In this document: positions 35,320 to 46,330 of the stretch, piece after piece | Layout of the letters: every line of letters starts with the position of its first letter | Position numbering within the stretch: the stretch's first letter is position 1 | NCBI GenBank assembly: GCA_023053685.1 | Contig: JALIGW010000016.1 | Location: 7,036,501 to 7,100,500 of the forward strand | Source of the DNA: Diadophis punctatus similis | Lineage: Eukaryota; Chordata; Lepidosauria; Squamata; Dipsadidae | Length of the DNA stretch: 64,000 nucleotides | Direction: 5' to 3' | Made by a program: the position numbers and the translations under genes | Notes under the pieces: generated by a model | What the model saw: only the letters and a program-made list of their open reading frames with translations | What the model was told of the DNA's origin: nothing | Database searches by the model: none

Positions 35320-35695
35320 GATTTACAACAGTTCGTTTAGAGACCATTCGAAATTACGACAGCACTGGAAAATGTGACATGACCATTTTTCACACTTACA
35401 ACTGTTGCAGCATCCTCATGGTCACATGATCAAGATTCAGATGCTTGGCAGCTGACTCCATATTTATGACGGTTGCAGTGTCCTGGGGTCACCTTTTGTG
35501 ACCTACTGACAAGCAAAGTCAACGGGGAAGCCAGATTCACTTAACAACCGTGTTACTATCTTAACCACTGCAGTGATGCACTTAATAGTTGCGGCAAGAA
35601 AGATTGTAAAATGGTCAAAATTCACTAAAAACTGTCTCATTTAGCAACAGAGGTTTTGGGCTGAATTGTGGTCTTAAGTCGAGGACTACCTATAT
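35320..35695. repeat. Fold-back repeat of the 'AGGTAGTCCTCGACTTA' family
   Basis: Starts GGTATCCTTGATTTACAAC and ends TTAAGTCGAGGACTACCTA. A further fragment of the family follows at about 35750-35860. Confidence 0.72.
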
Positions 35696-36064
35696 TCATA
35701 TCATCATTTTTTTAAAATGATGTGCCTGAATCACAATCATATGACTTCAGGGAGACTGCAAGCTCCTTCCAAGGACAGCCATAAATCTCCTTATTCAGAG
35801 CTGCCATAACTTTGGTTGTTGAACAAATAGTCATTAACTGAGGATTGCCCTATATTGTGAAGTCATCCTCTAAGTTTTAAAAGTACTTTTAAGCAGGTCA
35901 CTGGAAAAAGTCTGAAGAAGAAATAAAGAAGAATTTGGTAATTTTACAAATTGATAACAAACTAGTCTTTAGCAACACTAACAACACATTTGTGGGCACA
36001 TGTACATGATATTTTAAACCACACTAGTAGATTAATATTCCTGTGAGTACATTTGTGTTAATAG

Positions 36065-36302
36065 CAATAGCACTTAGACTTATATACTGCTTCACAGTGC
36101 TTTTACAGCCCTCTCTAAGTGGTTTACAGAGTCAGCCTATTTCCTCCAACATTCTGCGTCCTCATTTTACCGACCTCGGAAGGATGGAAGGCTGAGTCAA
36201 CCTTGAGCCTGGTGAGATTCGAACTGCCAAATTGCAGGCAGTCAGCAGTCAGCAGAAGTATCCTGCAGTACTGCACTCTAACCATTGCGCCACCTTAGCT
36301 CC
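36065..36302 (-). mobile_element. Sauria-type tRNA-derived SINE
   Basis: Minus-strand copy with the tRNA-like GGTGGCGCAATGGTTAGAG head at the right end, GAGATTCGAAC complement of the B box, and the GCAGTATATAAGTCTAA end at the left. Confidence 0.85.
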
Positions 36303-36519
36303 TGAATGAACCAGAATAGTTAAAATTATATCGTTAAAATGATTCTATTGAAGTCACATCAGTAGAATATTTGCAGCTAATACTAGAGCTTCATAATCAC
36401 ACAAATATGTGTTTACAATGTGACATTTACGTAAGTATCTTGCAGATATTCTAACAGAGTTCAAATCATCACTTAAATAGCAGCAGTAAATCATGTAGAA
36501 TGATGTAGAACATAGATGT

Positions 36520-36740
36520 CTATGGAGATTCTCAGTCATCCAGGTCATGGTTGTCCCAAAGATGTTTTTTCCAAAAGTCAACTGGACTTTCTTTGTTTTT
36601 CCTTGACGATGTTTCACTCCTCATTCAAGAAGCTTCTCCAGTTCAGAAGTCAGAACTGAAGAAGCTTCTTGGATGAGAAGCAAAATGTCTTCAAGGAAAA
36701 ACAAAGTAAGACCAGTTGACTTTTGGAAAAAGCACCTTTG
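36520..36740. repeat. Fold-back repeat related to 31905-32050
   Basis: Left arm TTTTTTCCAAAAGTCAACTG; right arm CAGTTGACTTTTGGAAAAAG. The centre carries paired GAAGCTTCTCCAGTT / AACTGAAGAAGCTTC. It would fold into a long hairpin. Confidence 0.75.
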
Positions 36741-36876
36741 GGTAGAATACAGATGTTTGTATGGAGGACACCTACACTGTGCAGATATGTACTATTCTGG
36801 TGTAGCATCACTATTGTAACGTTAAAGGTGTAGTGAGTTGTTGTGAATGCTTGATGTGCTATCGGTATGGTATACA

Positions 36877-37012
36877 CTAGAGGTCTTCAAACTTGGCATC
36901 TTTAAGACTTGTAGACTTTAATTCCCAGAATTCTCCAGCCAGCTATGCTGGCTGGAGAATTCTGGGAGTTGAAATCCACAAGTCTTAAAGTTGCCAAGTT
37001 TGGGGACCCCTG
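36877..37012. mobile_element. Palindromic family C element
   Basis: Starts CTAGAGGTCTTCAAACTTGG and ends CCAAGTTTGGGGACCCCTG, with a central CCAGCCAGC/GCTGGCTGG dyad. The flanks GGTATACA and GTATATAC are only similar, so no clean duplication is claimed. Confidence 0.82.
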
Positions 37013-37130
37013 GTATATACAATCCACCTTCCCTTAAGCTCTCATAGCAGACAGATGTTGTGTTACATAATGCTTCCACATATGGTGTTTTACATCACTT
37101 CCTTCCCCTTTGGAAAGTATATGGGGGTTC

Positions 37131-37320
37131 TTTATTTATTTATTTTATTTATTTATTTATTTTTGTCAAATACGTGTTGGTAATATACATAGATATAACA
37201 TTGTTTATATACATAAAATGAGTACTGATAAGAGGGAACATTAGGACAGGGATGGTAGGCACGCTGGTGCACTTATGCATGCCCCTTACTTATGCACGTA
37301 TACCCTGTGTGATGTTATCA
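37131..37320 (-). mobile_element. L2/CR1-like LINE 3'UTR fragment
   Basis: Reverse complement of the 3'UTR of the subfamily 1 elements (compare 3005-3160): the TTTATTTATTTATTTTTGTC tail, then GGGACAGGGATGGTAGGC. It is cut just before the coding part. Confidence 0.85.
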
Positions 37321-37564
37321 GGTACAGTGATCATCGGGAGGAACCACAATACGTTAAAAAAGATATTGTAAACCCCTGCATAAATCATGTGAACCAATAG
37401 AGTTTAACTATTTATATTGTCCTATCTTCCCTTCTATGGAATATTTTGAGAGGAAAAGAAAAAAGAAACCCAAACGGTGTTATTTCCTAGTAGGGTAGAA
37501 ATGTTTAATAATAGTGATATAGAAAATTTCAACTCATGAAACTACTTATAAATTTGGCATATTA

Positions 37565-37599
37565 TTTTTGTCTTAATAGACTAAACGACACACTCAGTT
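37565..37599 (+). promoter_or_regulatory. GJB2: Splice acceptor and 20-nt leader of the GJB2 coding exon
   Basis: TTTTTGTCTTAATAG closes the intron at 37579 and a 20-nt leader precedes the ATG at 37600. G at -3 and G at +4 give an adequate start context. The near identity with the GJB6 acceptor supports common descent of the two exons. Confidence 0.8.
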
Positions 37600-38280
37600 A
37601 TGGACTGGGGAGCTCTACAAGCCATCTTAGGAGGTGTAAACAAACACTCCACCAGCATTGGGAAAATCTGGCTCACCGTCCTGTTTATTTTCCGTGTTAT
37701 GATTCTTGTAGTTGCAGCAGAAAAAGTCTGGGGAGACGAGCAGCAAGATTTCTCTTGTAATACCCTACAACCTGGATGTAAAAATGTCTGCTATGACGTG
37801 CATTTCCCGCTTTCTCACATTAGACTTTGGGCTCTCCAACTTATCTTTGTCTCTACTCCTGCTCTGTTGGTGGCCATGCACGTGGCATTCAGAAGACATA
37901 AGAAAAAACAGGAATGCAGGCTCAAGAAAATGGCCATCGAAGATCTCAAAACGCAACGGTTTCATATCGAGGGTCCCCTGTGGTGGACATACACTAGCAG
38001 CATTTTTTTCCGAATTATCTTTGAGGTAGCCTTCATATATATATTTTACTACATATACAGAGACTATCAAATGCCTCGGGTAGTGAGATGTACTGATTTT
38101 CCTTGCCCAAATACAGTTGACTGTTTTATTTCCCGACCCACTGAAAAAACTGTATTTACTATTTTCATGCTTGCGGTTTCGGGCATTTGTATGTTTTTAA
38201 ATGTGCTTGAATTATCTTATTTAGTGATAAAGTTTTGCAGGAAGAAGTCAAGAAGTGTAAATTCACTGCCTATTCATTAA
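37600..38280 (+). CDS. GJB2: Connexin 26 (gap junction beta-2), complete coding exon
   Basis: Intact 226-residue beta connexin, the same length as human Cx26. It forms hexameric hemichannels and gap junctions in the plasma membrane and can mix with Cx30; loss in humans causes deafness. Visible features: MDWGAL N-terminus; membrane segments near 21-40, 76-95, 128-150 and 184-206; loop 1 cysteines C53, C60, C64; loop 2 cysteines C164, C169, C175. W44, R75 and W77, important in human Cx26, are kept. Compared with human, the cytoplasmic loop between RRH (98-100) and IEG (123-125) is five residues shorter and lacks the FKDIEE block, while the tail after TM4 is about five longer (ending NSLPIH). 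At 120-125 the protein reads RFHIEG where human has KVRIEG, so the CO2-sensing lysine is replaced by arginine. The small size and lack of the Cx30 tail identify it as Cx26. Confidence 0.94.
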   Translation: MDWGALQAILGGVNKHSTSIGKIWLTVLFIFRVMILVVAAEKVWGDEQQDFSCNTLQPGCKNVCYDVHFPLSHIRLWALQLIFVSTPALLVAMHVAFRRHKKKQECRLKKMAIEDLKTQRFHIEGPLWWTYTSSIFFRIIFEVAFIYIFYYIYRDYQMPRVVRCTDFPCPNTVDCFISRPTEKTVFTIFMLAVSGICMFLNVLELSYLVIKFCRKKSRSVNSLPIH

Positions 38281-38287
38281 ATGTGTA

Positions 38288-38918
38288 CCGTATTTTTTGG
38301 AGTATAAGACGCACCTTTTTCCTCCCTAAAAGTGGCTGAAAATTTGGGTGCGTCTTATACTTCAAATGTAGCTTTTTTTCCAGCCCTAACTAGGTGCTAA
38401 CAGATCTTCCCAGCTCTTACCTTGCAGGCTTTTTCATTGTTACTCTCTCCAAAGAATGTTTTTCCAGCCCTAAGTCTTTGCAGGGTTTTTTTTTTCATTG
38501 CTCTACTTGCTCCAAAGAAGTTGTTTTCTAGCCCTAACCAGGTGCTAACGATCTTCCCAGCTCTTACTGGCTTGCAGGCTCTTTCATTGTTACTCTCTCA
38601 GAAGAAGGTTTTTTTAAGTCCTAACAAGGAGATAAAATAATGTGCTGAAGCTGCTCCGAATAAGTTTTTTTCTAGCCCTAACCAGGTGCTAACGATCTTC
38701 CCAGCTCTTACTGGCTTGCAGGCTCTTTCATTGTTATTCTCTCAGAAGAAGGTTTTTTTAAGTCCTAATCAGGGGATAAAATAATGTGCTGAAGCTGACC
38801 AGACTAAGGATGCTAGCCAGATGAATACCTGGTAGGCAGATTGTTTTCCCCTATTTTCTTCCCCAAAAACTAAGGTGCGTCTTATACTCCGGTGCGTCTT
38901 ATACTCTGAAAAATACGG
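38288..38918. mobile_element. TIR element with TA duplication, in the GJB2 3'UTR
   Basis: The ends are inverted repeats of about 28 bp (ACCGTATTTTTTGGAGTATA on the left; the right end complements to ACCGTATTTTTCAGAGTATA), flanked by TA on both sides, as for Tc1/mariner-type elements. The GTGCGTCTTATACT motif recurs next to both ends. The interior has about three copies of a 145-bp unit starting at 38380, 38528 and 38672 (CAGGTGCTAACGATCTTCCC). It begins seven bases after the GJB2 stop codon. Confidence 0.82.
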
Positions 38919-39599
38919 TATATTATTGATCTTTTATTTTGTATTAATTGTAAACATTAGTCAACAATACCTCCAGTCATCATGAAAATTGTATGGAGTC
39001 TTATTTTAATAGCCATAATTATATTGTTGGAAGAAAAGAAAAGCCAAATTTTGCTACTGAAATTATTCCAAGAATGATGCTTCTAAACAGCTAATTTGTT
39101 TTTAACGACTAGATAATATTCTAAATGCTTTTAAATTAATTGGCTGATATCCATCTTTTAAATTCATTATTTAGAACACGGCCACAATCCTCAAACACAT
39201 CGATATGTGTCAGGATCTTCCAATATTAAATTTATACAAAAGGCTTGGATTCAATTGTTATGTTGGCTGGTTTATTGGACTGTGAGAATATACTTAATTC
39301 ATGACTTTTGATGTAATTTATAGTTCTGTTTGTTATACATATTAATTTGTTGCTTAGTTTAATTGATTAGTGGATTATTGATCGTATAATTGATTTACTG
39401 ACATTATTTGATTGTATAGTAACTAATTAACTAATTAATTGACTAGGCACTATTAAATAGTTTTGCATTCATTAATAATTAATACTTCAGTGTTAAATTG
39501 TCTGTCTAATTAGTCAGACTTTGTTTATCGATTTATTATTGATGATTGATTTTGTAATTGGGCAATCAAATCAGCTACATTGAATACTTAATTGGCAAG
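38919..39599. other. AT-rich sequence, possible remainder of the GJB2 3'UTR
   Basis: No repeat or gene was recognised. No canonical AATAAA stands out soon after the TIR element; ATTAAA variants occur (for example near 39222). The GJB2 transcript end cannot be placed. Confidence 0.35.
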
Positions 39600-42500
39600 G
39601 CTTGGATTGCAAATACAAAACTGCCATGCCTAGCAAACACTCCACCACCAAACCCACACTCAAAATGAAAGAAATCTCTACTAAAGACCCACAAAACTCC
39701 AATTCATGCGGCTTCATCTGTTTAGATCCCATTGAGGAAGATGAGAGATCAATAAAGTGCTCCCTATGCGGCAGTGGTGAAATCCAAATTTTTTTACTAC
39801 CGGTTCTGTAGGCGTGGCTTGGTGGGCATGGTGTGGCTTGGTGGGCGTGGCAGGGGAAGGATACTGCAAAATCCCCATTCCCTCCCCACTCCTGGGGGAA
39901 GGATATTGCAAAATCTCCATTCCCACCCCACTGTGGGCCAGCCAAAGGTGGTATTTGCCAGTTCTCCGAACTACTCAAAATTTCCGCTACCGGTTCTCCA
40001 CAACCTGTTAGAACCTGCTGGATTTCACCCCTGCTATGCGGCATGTATGCTCACCACAAATGCATGAAATTAACCAAAGCCATGGTCCAATTCATACAAG
40101 AGGCCTCACTCCCATCCTCCCATTTCGCACTCCCACTTCTCTGCTCATCTTGCAAACCAAAACTAGACAATGCCAATGTCCTGCAAGAAAGGGTAAACTA
40201 TTTAATCTCATTTAGCATCCTTCAACACCATTGAAGCGCAATTAAAATCCCTTAACACCATTATAGCATCCCTCAAAAAAGATGATATAAAGCAGAAAAG
40301 TGAAATCCCAACATCTCAAAAACCTACCCCATCTCAACAACTTCAGCCTCAACCACAACCTCATGGAACCAGCTACACTACTACTGATATCTCAATCCTC
40401 ATCAAAGATGCACTTGAATATGAACAGAAGCGGCCAAATATCATCTTATTTGGACTTGAGTACAACAGTGAAATAGATGACATCACTGAAGTTCGCAGCA
40501 TCATCAACTTTCCGGCATCAACCATCTCTCCTGATGAAGTTATTGACATCTCCTGTGGCAGCCCTGAATACAAAAACAATGACGGCACGATGGCTCCATG
40601 CTTCTGGAGAGTCATTTGCAATAGTGAGGCCAGTAAATGCAAATTCATCCACTCAATAAACATACTCGCCAGAAATTACACTAACCATAATAAACTGCGT
40701 TCGTGGCCCAATCTATCCATATTACAACGTGCACGCTCCCGTGAGCTTCGCACAAAGCTCAAAAGATGCCTGGATCATGGAGAGACTGACCTTTACATCC
40801 ACTACCGTGCTGACTGTATCAAATGCAAGACCAACGGCTCACGTCCCTATAACCACAACAACCCAATAATCAACAATCAACATCCCAATAACCAACAATC
40901 AACAACTTCAGCACCCCAACATCCAAAACTAAGCATGCACACCCCCAAGATCATCCAGGTTCACCGCTACAAACCTTAAATGCAAACTACTCAACGCAAG
41001 AAGCCTCGCAAACAAAATGCCAGAATTTCTTCTTCTACTAAATACGGCTCAATTTGACCTTATATTTGTCTGCGAAATGTGGTTAAACAAATCCTTTCCA
41101 GACTACATTACCACTACAAGTGACTACCATGTCCGTGAAATCCAAAGAGGAGGTGGTGTTGCCATCTTCTATAAAAAGTCCCTAGATCTGAAAAATATTT
41201 AAGTAACACAAGAGCTTGTTCTTCCTGAGACCATTATGTGCAATCTATCACTAAATATCACATTCGCTTCCTATTATGTTACAGAGCTCCTGATTATGAC
41301 CTTGATCATGCGAGCAAACTACGTAACTACATTACTAACGTGGACAGCCTCATGCCCACATCCCATTATCTTTCTTGGTGACCTCAACTAACTCTTATTA
41401 ATTGGACCCTAAATGAGTGCACAACTGAAACAATACATACGACCTTGTATAATGCCATCACTACTTTAGGACTCGATCAGTTGGTAACTATCAACACTAG
41501 ACTCAACAACTGCCTTGATCTATAATCTTCTGCAACAGTTTAAACACAATTTATAGCCTTCATATCAAAGAACCTTTTTCCAGCAGTGACCACAGCATGA
41601 TTGACTTTTGTCTAAATTTACATCAATACATAATAGGACACCTAAATACAACTTCAAAAAAGCAAACTACAATCTCATAGCTACCGACTTCTCATCTCTA
41701 GATTGGCAAATCCTATTTAATGACTGCAACACTGCAGAAGATTATTATAACACTTTTCTACTTGAAGTTCAAAAAGTCATTAATCTATATGTACCTTTAG
41801 TAACACCCAAAGCCAAAAAGAACAAATTACCCATATCAGTAAGGAAGCTCCAATCCAAAAAAAATCCCTTTGGTGGAAAAATAAAACTGGTAATAAAAAA
41901 GCTAAATGCAAAAACTGATACAAAACCTTATGCTGCCAAATAAAAACAGAATGTACCAATTACCACTGCAAACAGGAGGAAGAGCTGTTAAACACGAAAT
42001 CCAATCGAGCCTTCTATAATTTCGTAAATGCCAACCTTAAAGACTCAAAAACCATCCCACCTCTAAAAAGGGCAAAATGGTGAAGATTGTAACGATGATG
42101 CCATTAAGGCCAATCTCTTCAGCACTTTTTTCAGTTCAGTCTTTGTCCACAGCAATGGCATCTTCTCCTCATTTCCTAGTTATACCACAAACCCTGCACC
42201 AGTTAACAGTGGTGTTCCTCAAGGAAACATTCTAGGACCAACAGTCTTTCTGCTTTACATAAACAACCTTTGTGATCATATTATAAGCAGCTGTGTCCTC
42301 TTTGCAGATGATGTAAAACTATTTAACACCACAGACAATTCTACTACCCTACAAAACGACCTAGATTATGTATCTGAATGGTCAAACAATTGGCAACTCC
42401 AAATCTCTGCTAATAAATGCTCAGTCCTACATATTGGCAATAAAAATCAGAACATCAAATACAAGCTGGGTGGAAAGGATCTAAAAGATGACCCACACTC

Positions 42501-43310
42501 TGTCAAGGACCTAGGAATACTCATTTCAAAATATCTAAGCCCCAGAGCTCACTGTAATAACTACCAAAAAGGCATTAAGAGTTGTCAACCTTATTTTACG
42601 AAGTTTTCTCTCTGGTAACTCTATACTGCTAACTAGGGCATACAAAATATTTGCCAGACCTATCCTTGAATACTGCTCACCTGCCTGGAACCCACACTGT
42701 ATTTCAGACATTAATACATTAGAGAGGGTCCAGAGGTATTTTACAAGAAGAGTACTCAACTCCTCTACTCGCAATACAATTCCTTATACCACCAGGCTTG
42801 AAATTTTAGACCTTGAACTACGCCATCTACATTCCAACCTAAGCTTAGTACACAAGATTATCAACCATAACATCCTACCTGTTAACGACTACTTTAACTT
42901 CAACCACAATAACAAGGGCTATCAATATATACAAATTAATTAAATGTAATCCGCTCTAATCTTGATTGCAGAAAATACGACTTCAGCAATAGAATAGTAA
43001 ATGTCTGGAACACTCTACCTGATCCTGTTGTTAGTTTCTCTAACCCCCATACCTTTTACCTTAAACTGTCTACCGTGGACTTTACACGTTTCTTAAGAGG
43101 TCCCTAAGGGGGCGTGCATAAGCGCACCAGTGTGCCTACCGTCCCTGTCCTACTGTCCCCATTTATATGTACTCATTTTATGTGTTTATGGCTATGTTTT
43201 GCTATTTATAACCTTTTATTTGTGCCATTGTTTTCATGTGTCCATGTCTATGTCTATACTGATACTTGTTTCCTTGTACTTGTTGACAAAATAAAATAAA
43301 TAAAATAAAT
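39600..43310 (+). mobile_element. L2/CR1-like LINE, longest copy in the window, decayed
   Basis: Contains traces of both open frames. ORF1: a cysteine-rich finger (CGFICLDPIEEDERSIKCSL) broken by the element at 39772, then an RNA-binding-type region (NIILFGLEYNSEIDDITEV) up to 40978. ORF2: an APE-type endonuclease start (LLNARSLANKMPEFLLLLN, GGGVAIFYKKS) from 40981, a linker frame at 41608-41943, and reverse transcriptase from NSGVPQGNILGPTVF with an intact LFADDVKLF block near 42300. The N-terminal half of the polymerase is deleted just before NPAPVNSG (about 42190). Many frameshifts follow. It ends in a TGACAAAATAAAATAAATAAA-type tail. Confidence 0.87.
39772..40033. mobile_element. hAT-type family A element inside the LINE ORF1
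   Basis: Starts CAGTGGTGAAATCC and ends GGATTTCACCCCTG, with the exact 8-bp duplication CTATGCGG (39764-39771 and 40034-40041). It splits the ORF1 finger between its cysteines. It holds two 41-bp internal units. Confidence 0.93.
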
Positions 43311-43959
43311 AGTGTTTGTTTAACTGTTAAGAGTATGAATTGCTGTTTCATAACCACTACTCCAGTTATTTCACTTATAATAAGCATATTTTTACTATAT
43401 TGTTTACTCATAACTAAATTATATTTCCCATACCTGGACATTTGTTGTTACTGGAAGAGTTAAATAATACGATGTAACCTATAGTACTATGCTTAATAAA
43501 TAAAAAATGGTGCCAATTAAACTGTGAAACAGCACTGGTAATTGTTTGAACTGTGTAAAAGCAACACTGGTTTGGTAAACATTTTAACACTATGCAGAAG
43601 TGCTTATTTGCACAATGAGACAAAGGTAATTTAATGAAATAGCCTGGCTTTAAGACAATAAGTATTTATACACTTTGTACATCAAAACTATAATAGAAAC
43701 TCCATTTGCATAGCATACAGAGCTTGAATAGTACACCTGGAACAATTTTAATACAGAATTGAAATAAATTAATGAAAATATGAGACCAGACACTCAAGTG
43801 ATCCAATACAGGTGTCAAAGAAACAGGAAAACTAGTAACATTCAGAAGAAATAAATATTGAGCTTAATAGCCTTGAATTTCCATCACTAAATAATGTGGT
43901 CCCCCCATCCTGTTCATGTCCAATTTAAAGTGCTTCCAGGTTGAAAATATTAGCTGGTG
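43311..43959. other. Intergenic, nothing recognised
   Basis: AT-rich sequence without supported features. Confidence 0.45.
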
Positions 43960-44130
43960 GCATCACCATTGCCTGGCAGACACTCTTGGAGTCTGTCCAG
44001 GAGCTGGAGCAAGTCAAGGAGCTGGAGCAAGTGATGGAAGTTCACCCTGCCACGCAGCAGCACTCAGGTCTCGAACGTGGGCTTGCTAACCTCCAACCCA
44101 GTATCCTAACCATGTGAACCACCATGGTCC
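43960..44130 (-). mobile_element. Probable tRNA-derived SINE fragment
   Basis: The minus strand carries CACATGGTTAGGATACTGGG and a B-box-like ACGTTCGAGACCTGAGTGCT, similar in layout to 26735-26925. The body is diverged. The stretch 44131-44345 resembles a very diverged fold-back repeat. Confidence 0.5.
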
Positions 44131-44427
44131 AAGACAAGTAATGTGGTTTTAGAGTGCAATGACAAATGACTGCATTGCTTAGCAATGGCATTTCCAGCAG
44201 TCCTGTTGCTGTTATTAAACGAGGAACATGAGTCATTAAGCAAGGATTTCCTAACAACTTCTTGCCAGCTTCCATCAAACAAAATCAATGAGGAAGCAAA
44301 TGCCAGATGACTCACAAGGAGAAGGGTGGACAGGTTAATGGCTGCGTGTCAGGGCCAAGCCCAAAGACAATGCAGCAAAATCCAATCAAATCCAATCCTT
44401 TATTTGCTTATACCTAATGGACAGAAA

Positions 44428-44840
44428 TGGGATGTGATGGCTCAGTAGCTAAGACGCTGAGCTTGTCGATCAGAAGGTAAGCAGTTCGAATCCCTAGCGC
44501 CGTGTAATGGAGTGAGCTCCCGTTACTTGTCCCAGCTTCTGCCAACCTAGCAGTTCAAAAGCACGTAAAAAATGCAAATATTTATTTATTTATTTTGGAG
44601 TTCTTCTATGCCGCCCTACTCCCTAAGGACTCAGAAGTAGAAAAATAGGGACCACTTTGGCGGGAAGGTAACAGCGCTTTGTGCACCTTAGGCGTTTATT
44701 CATGCCGGCCACATGACCACAGAGACGTGTTCGGACAGCACTGGCTCTTCGGCTTAGAAACAGAGATGATCATCGCCCCTAGAGCCGGAAACAACTAGCA
44801 CGAATGTGTGGGGGAACCTTTACCTTTACCTTTAATGGAC
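44428..44840 (+). mobile_element. tRNA-derived SINE with CTTTACCTTT tail
   Basis: The head GTGATGGCTCAGTAGCTAAG (A-box-like) and GCAGTTCGAATCCCTAGCG (B-box-like) are followed by a body with TATTTATTTATTTATTTTGG and GCCGGCCACATGACCACAGA, ending ACCTTTACCTTTACCTTT. A fragment of the same tail is at about 52745-52797. Confidence 0.8.
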
Positions 44841-45199
44841 AGAATCTTGCCAAACTAAAGCTATAACCCAACATACTAGATATTTATTGAGAGATTCTAA
44901 GGATTGCCCAGTATCTTAATCTGGGCATCTCTCTGGGAAAGCTCTGTGTTGCCAAAACTCTTCTCCACTGATTCTCCAGGTGCACATTTCATCACATTGC
45001 TGCAGTGCAAGTATGGTCAGGCAAGTAGTGAGTCCTCTAGAGAGCAGGAGGGGACGTGGGAAAGTAGAGGGAATGACTTACTGGAGAGACTTGCAACCTT
45101 TTCTTCCCGCTTTCCTGTTGACTTTCCATGCAGGAAGCCGGCAGGGAAGATTGCAAATTGTAATTCCATGACTGTGCGATATTGCAACCATGGTAAATG
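44841..45199. other. Intergenic, mostly unrecognised
   Basis: The sequence from about 45000 may be a diverged start of the fold-back repeat that becomes clear at 45200. Confidence 0.35.
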
Positions 45200-45360
45200 A
45201 CGGTTGATTGCTAAGGACCCAGATCATAATCATATGACTGTGGGGATGCTGGAATGCCCAGATCTTTGAGGAACACTCATAAGTACCACTTTGATCAGCA
45301 TTATTGTAATTTCACATAGTTCCTGAACGATGGTCATTAACCGAGGACTACCTACATAGC
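45200..45360. repeat. Partial fold-back repeat of the 'AGGTAGTCCTCGACTTA' family
   Basis: Contains TGACTGTGGGGATGCTGGAA and ends TTAACCGAGGACTACCTAC, the right terminus of the family. Confidence 0.65.
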
Positions 45361-46205
45361 TAATTTAAATAAATAGTTTCATTTCTTATTGCTATTTATG
45401 CAGATTACAATATTTTTCCCTTGTCCATTTACCCTTGTCGATCAGCCAGCCAAATAACTGAGAAAAGGGACATAGATAGTTGCTTCTCATTTTTTCCCAG
45501 TGAATATGAGAAAAAAGGCCAATTTTCCAACCTAGCAGCAAGAGAGGACTTGTTGCTTTCCCTTAATTTCCAGCAGCCCTTCCCAAAATCTTTTGATGGG
45601 TGGAGGCAAAGGTAAAAAGGAATGAGTATGAATGATATCTTAACAGTTTGCTGCACAGTGGTGTTTAAAAGTTTGTGAATCTTTTGAATATTCAATATTT
45701 CTGCATAAATATGACCTAAAATGGGATCTGTTATCATTCACCTAAGATCCTTGGGGTTAACAAAGTTACACATCCACAGTTAATATTACTATTTGGATAG
45801 TTTTCCTTTGCAATAAGAAATCTGTTAATTGCAAATCTGTTAATTGCAAATATTCCACAGGTTTTAATGGGCGTGTGATCACAGCTCTGGTATGAAAGTA
45901 ACTATGGTATTTAGCATGTCCAGACCTAGGGCAGCTGAAGATCGTTTTAAAATGATTGCCTTGGGTGAATACAAGTAAAATGCTTAACTTCATAATTTCC
46001 ATCTTCATAACTTCTGAAATTAATGTCTCAAGCTTGCTTTAATAAATGTTCCAGAATCAATTCAACAGAATAAATTTTATGAGCAAAAAGTTACCCAATG
46101 AAGAACACACACAATTTTAAGCTCATCAAAAACAAAATATAGAGATTAGCTGTATCAATAAAGGAGAATATTTGTAGCTCAGGGTTGAGATGTGGTGCTC
46201 TCTGA
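45361..46205. other. Intergenic, nothing recognised
   Basis: No supported features. Confidence 0.45.
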
Positions 46206-46330
46206 GCTTGCTTGTTTTCTTGCAGATGTTTCATTACCCAAACTAGGTAACATCATCAGTACTAGTGAAACTAGCACTGATGATGTTACTAGTTTGGGTA
46301 ATGAAATGCTTGCAAGAAAACAAGCATCAG
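46206..46330. repeat. Long inverted repeat (fold-back)
   Basis: Left arm: GCTTGTTTTCTTGCAGATG, TTTCATTACCCAAACTAGG, TAACATCATCAGT. Right arm: ACTGATGATGTTACTAGTTT, GGGTAATGAAATGCTTGC, AAGAAAACAAGC. About 60 bp per arm with a tiny loop. Confidence 0.88.

Larger units (their letters stand above)
33151..37579 (+). other. GJB2: Presumed GJB2 5'UTR intron
   Basis: Runs from GTGAGG to an acceptor TTTTTGTCTTAATAG at 37579. It holds a degraded family C element (about 33325-33440), fold-back repeats (34470-34855, 35320-35695, 36520-36740), a SINE (36065-36302), a family C element (36877-37012) and a minus-strand LINE end (37131-37320). The remaining stretches (33440-34470, 34860-35320, 37321-37560) show no recognised feature. 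Confidence 0.6.
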
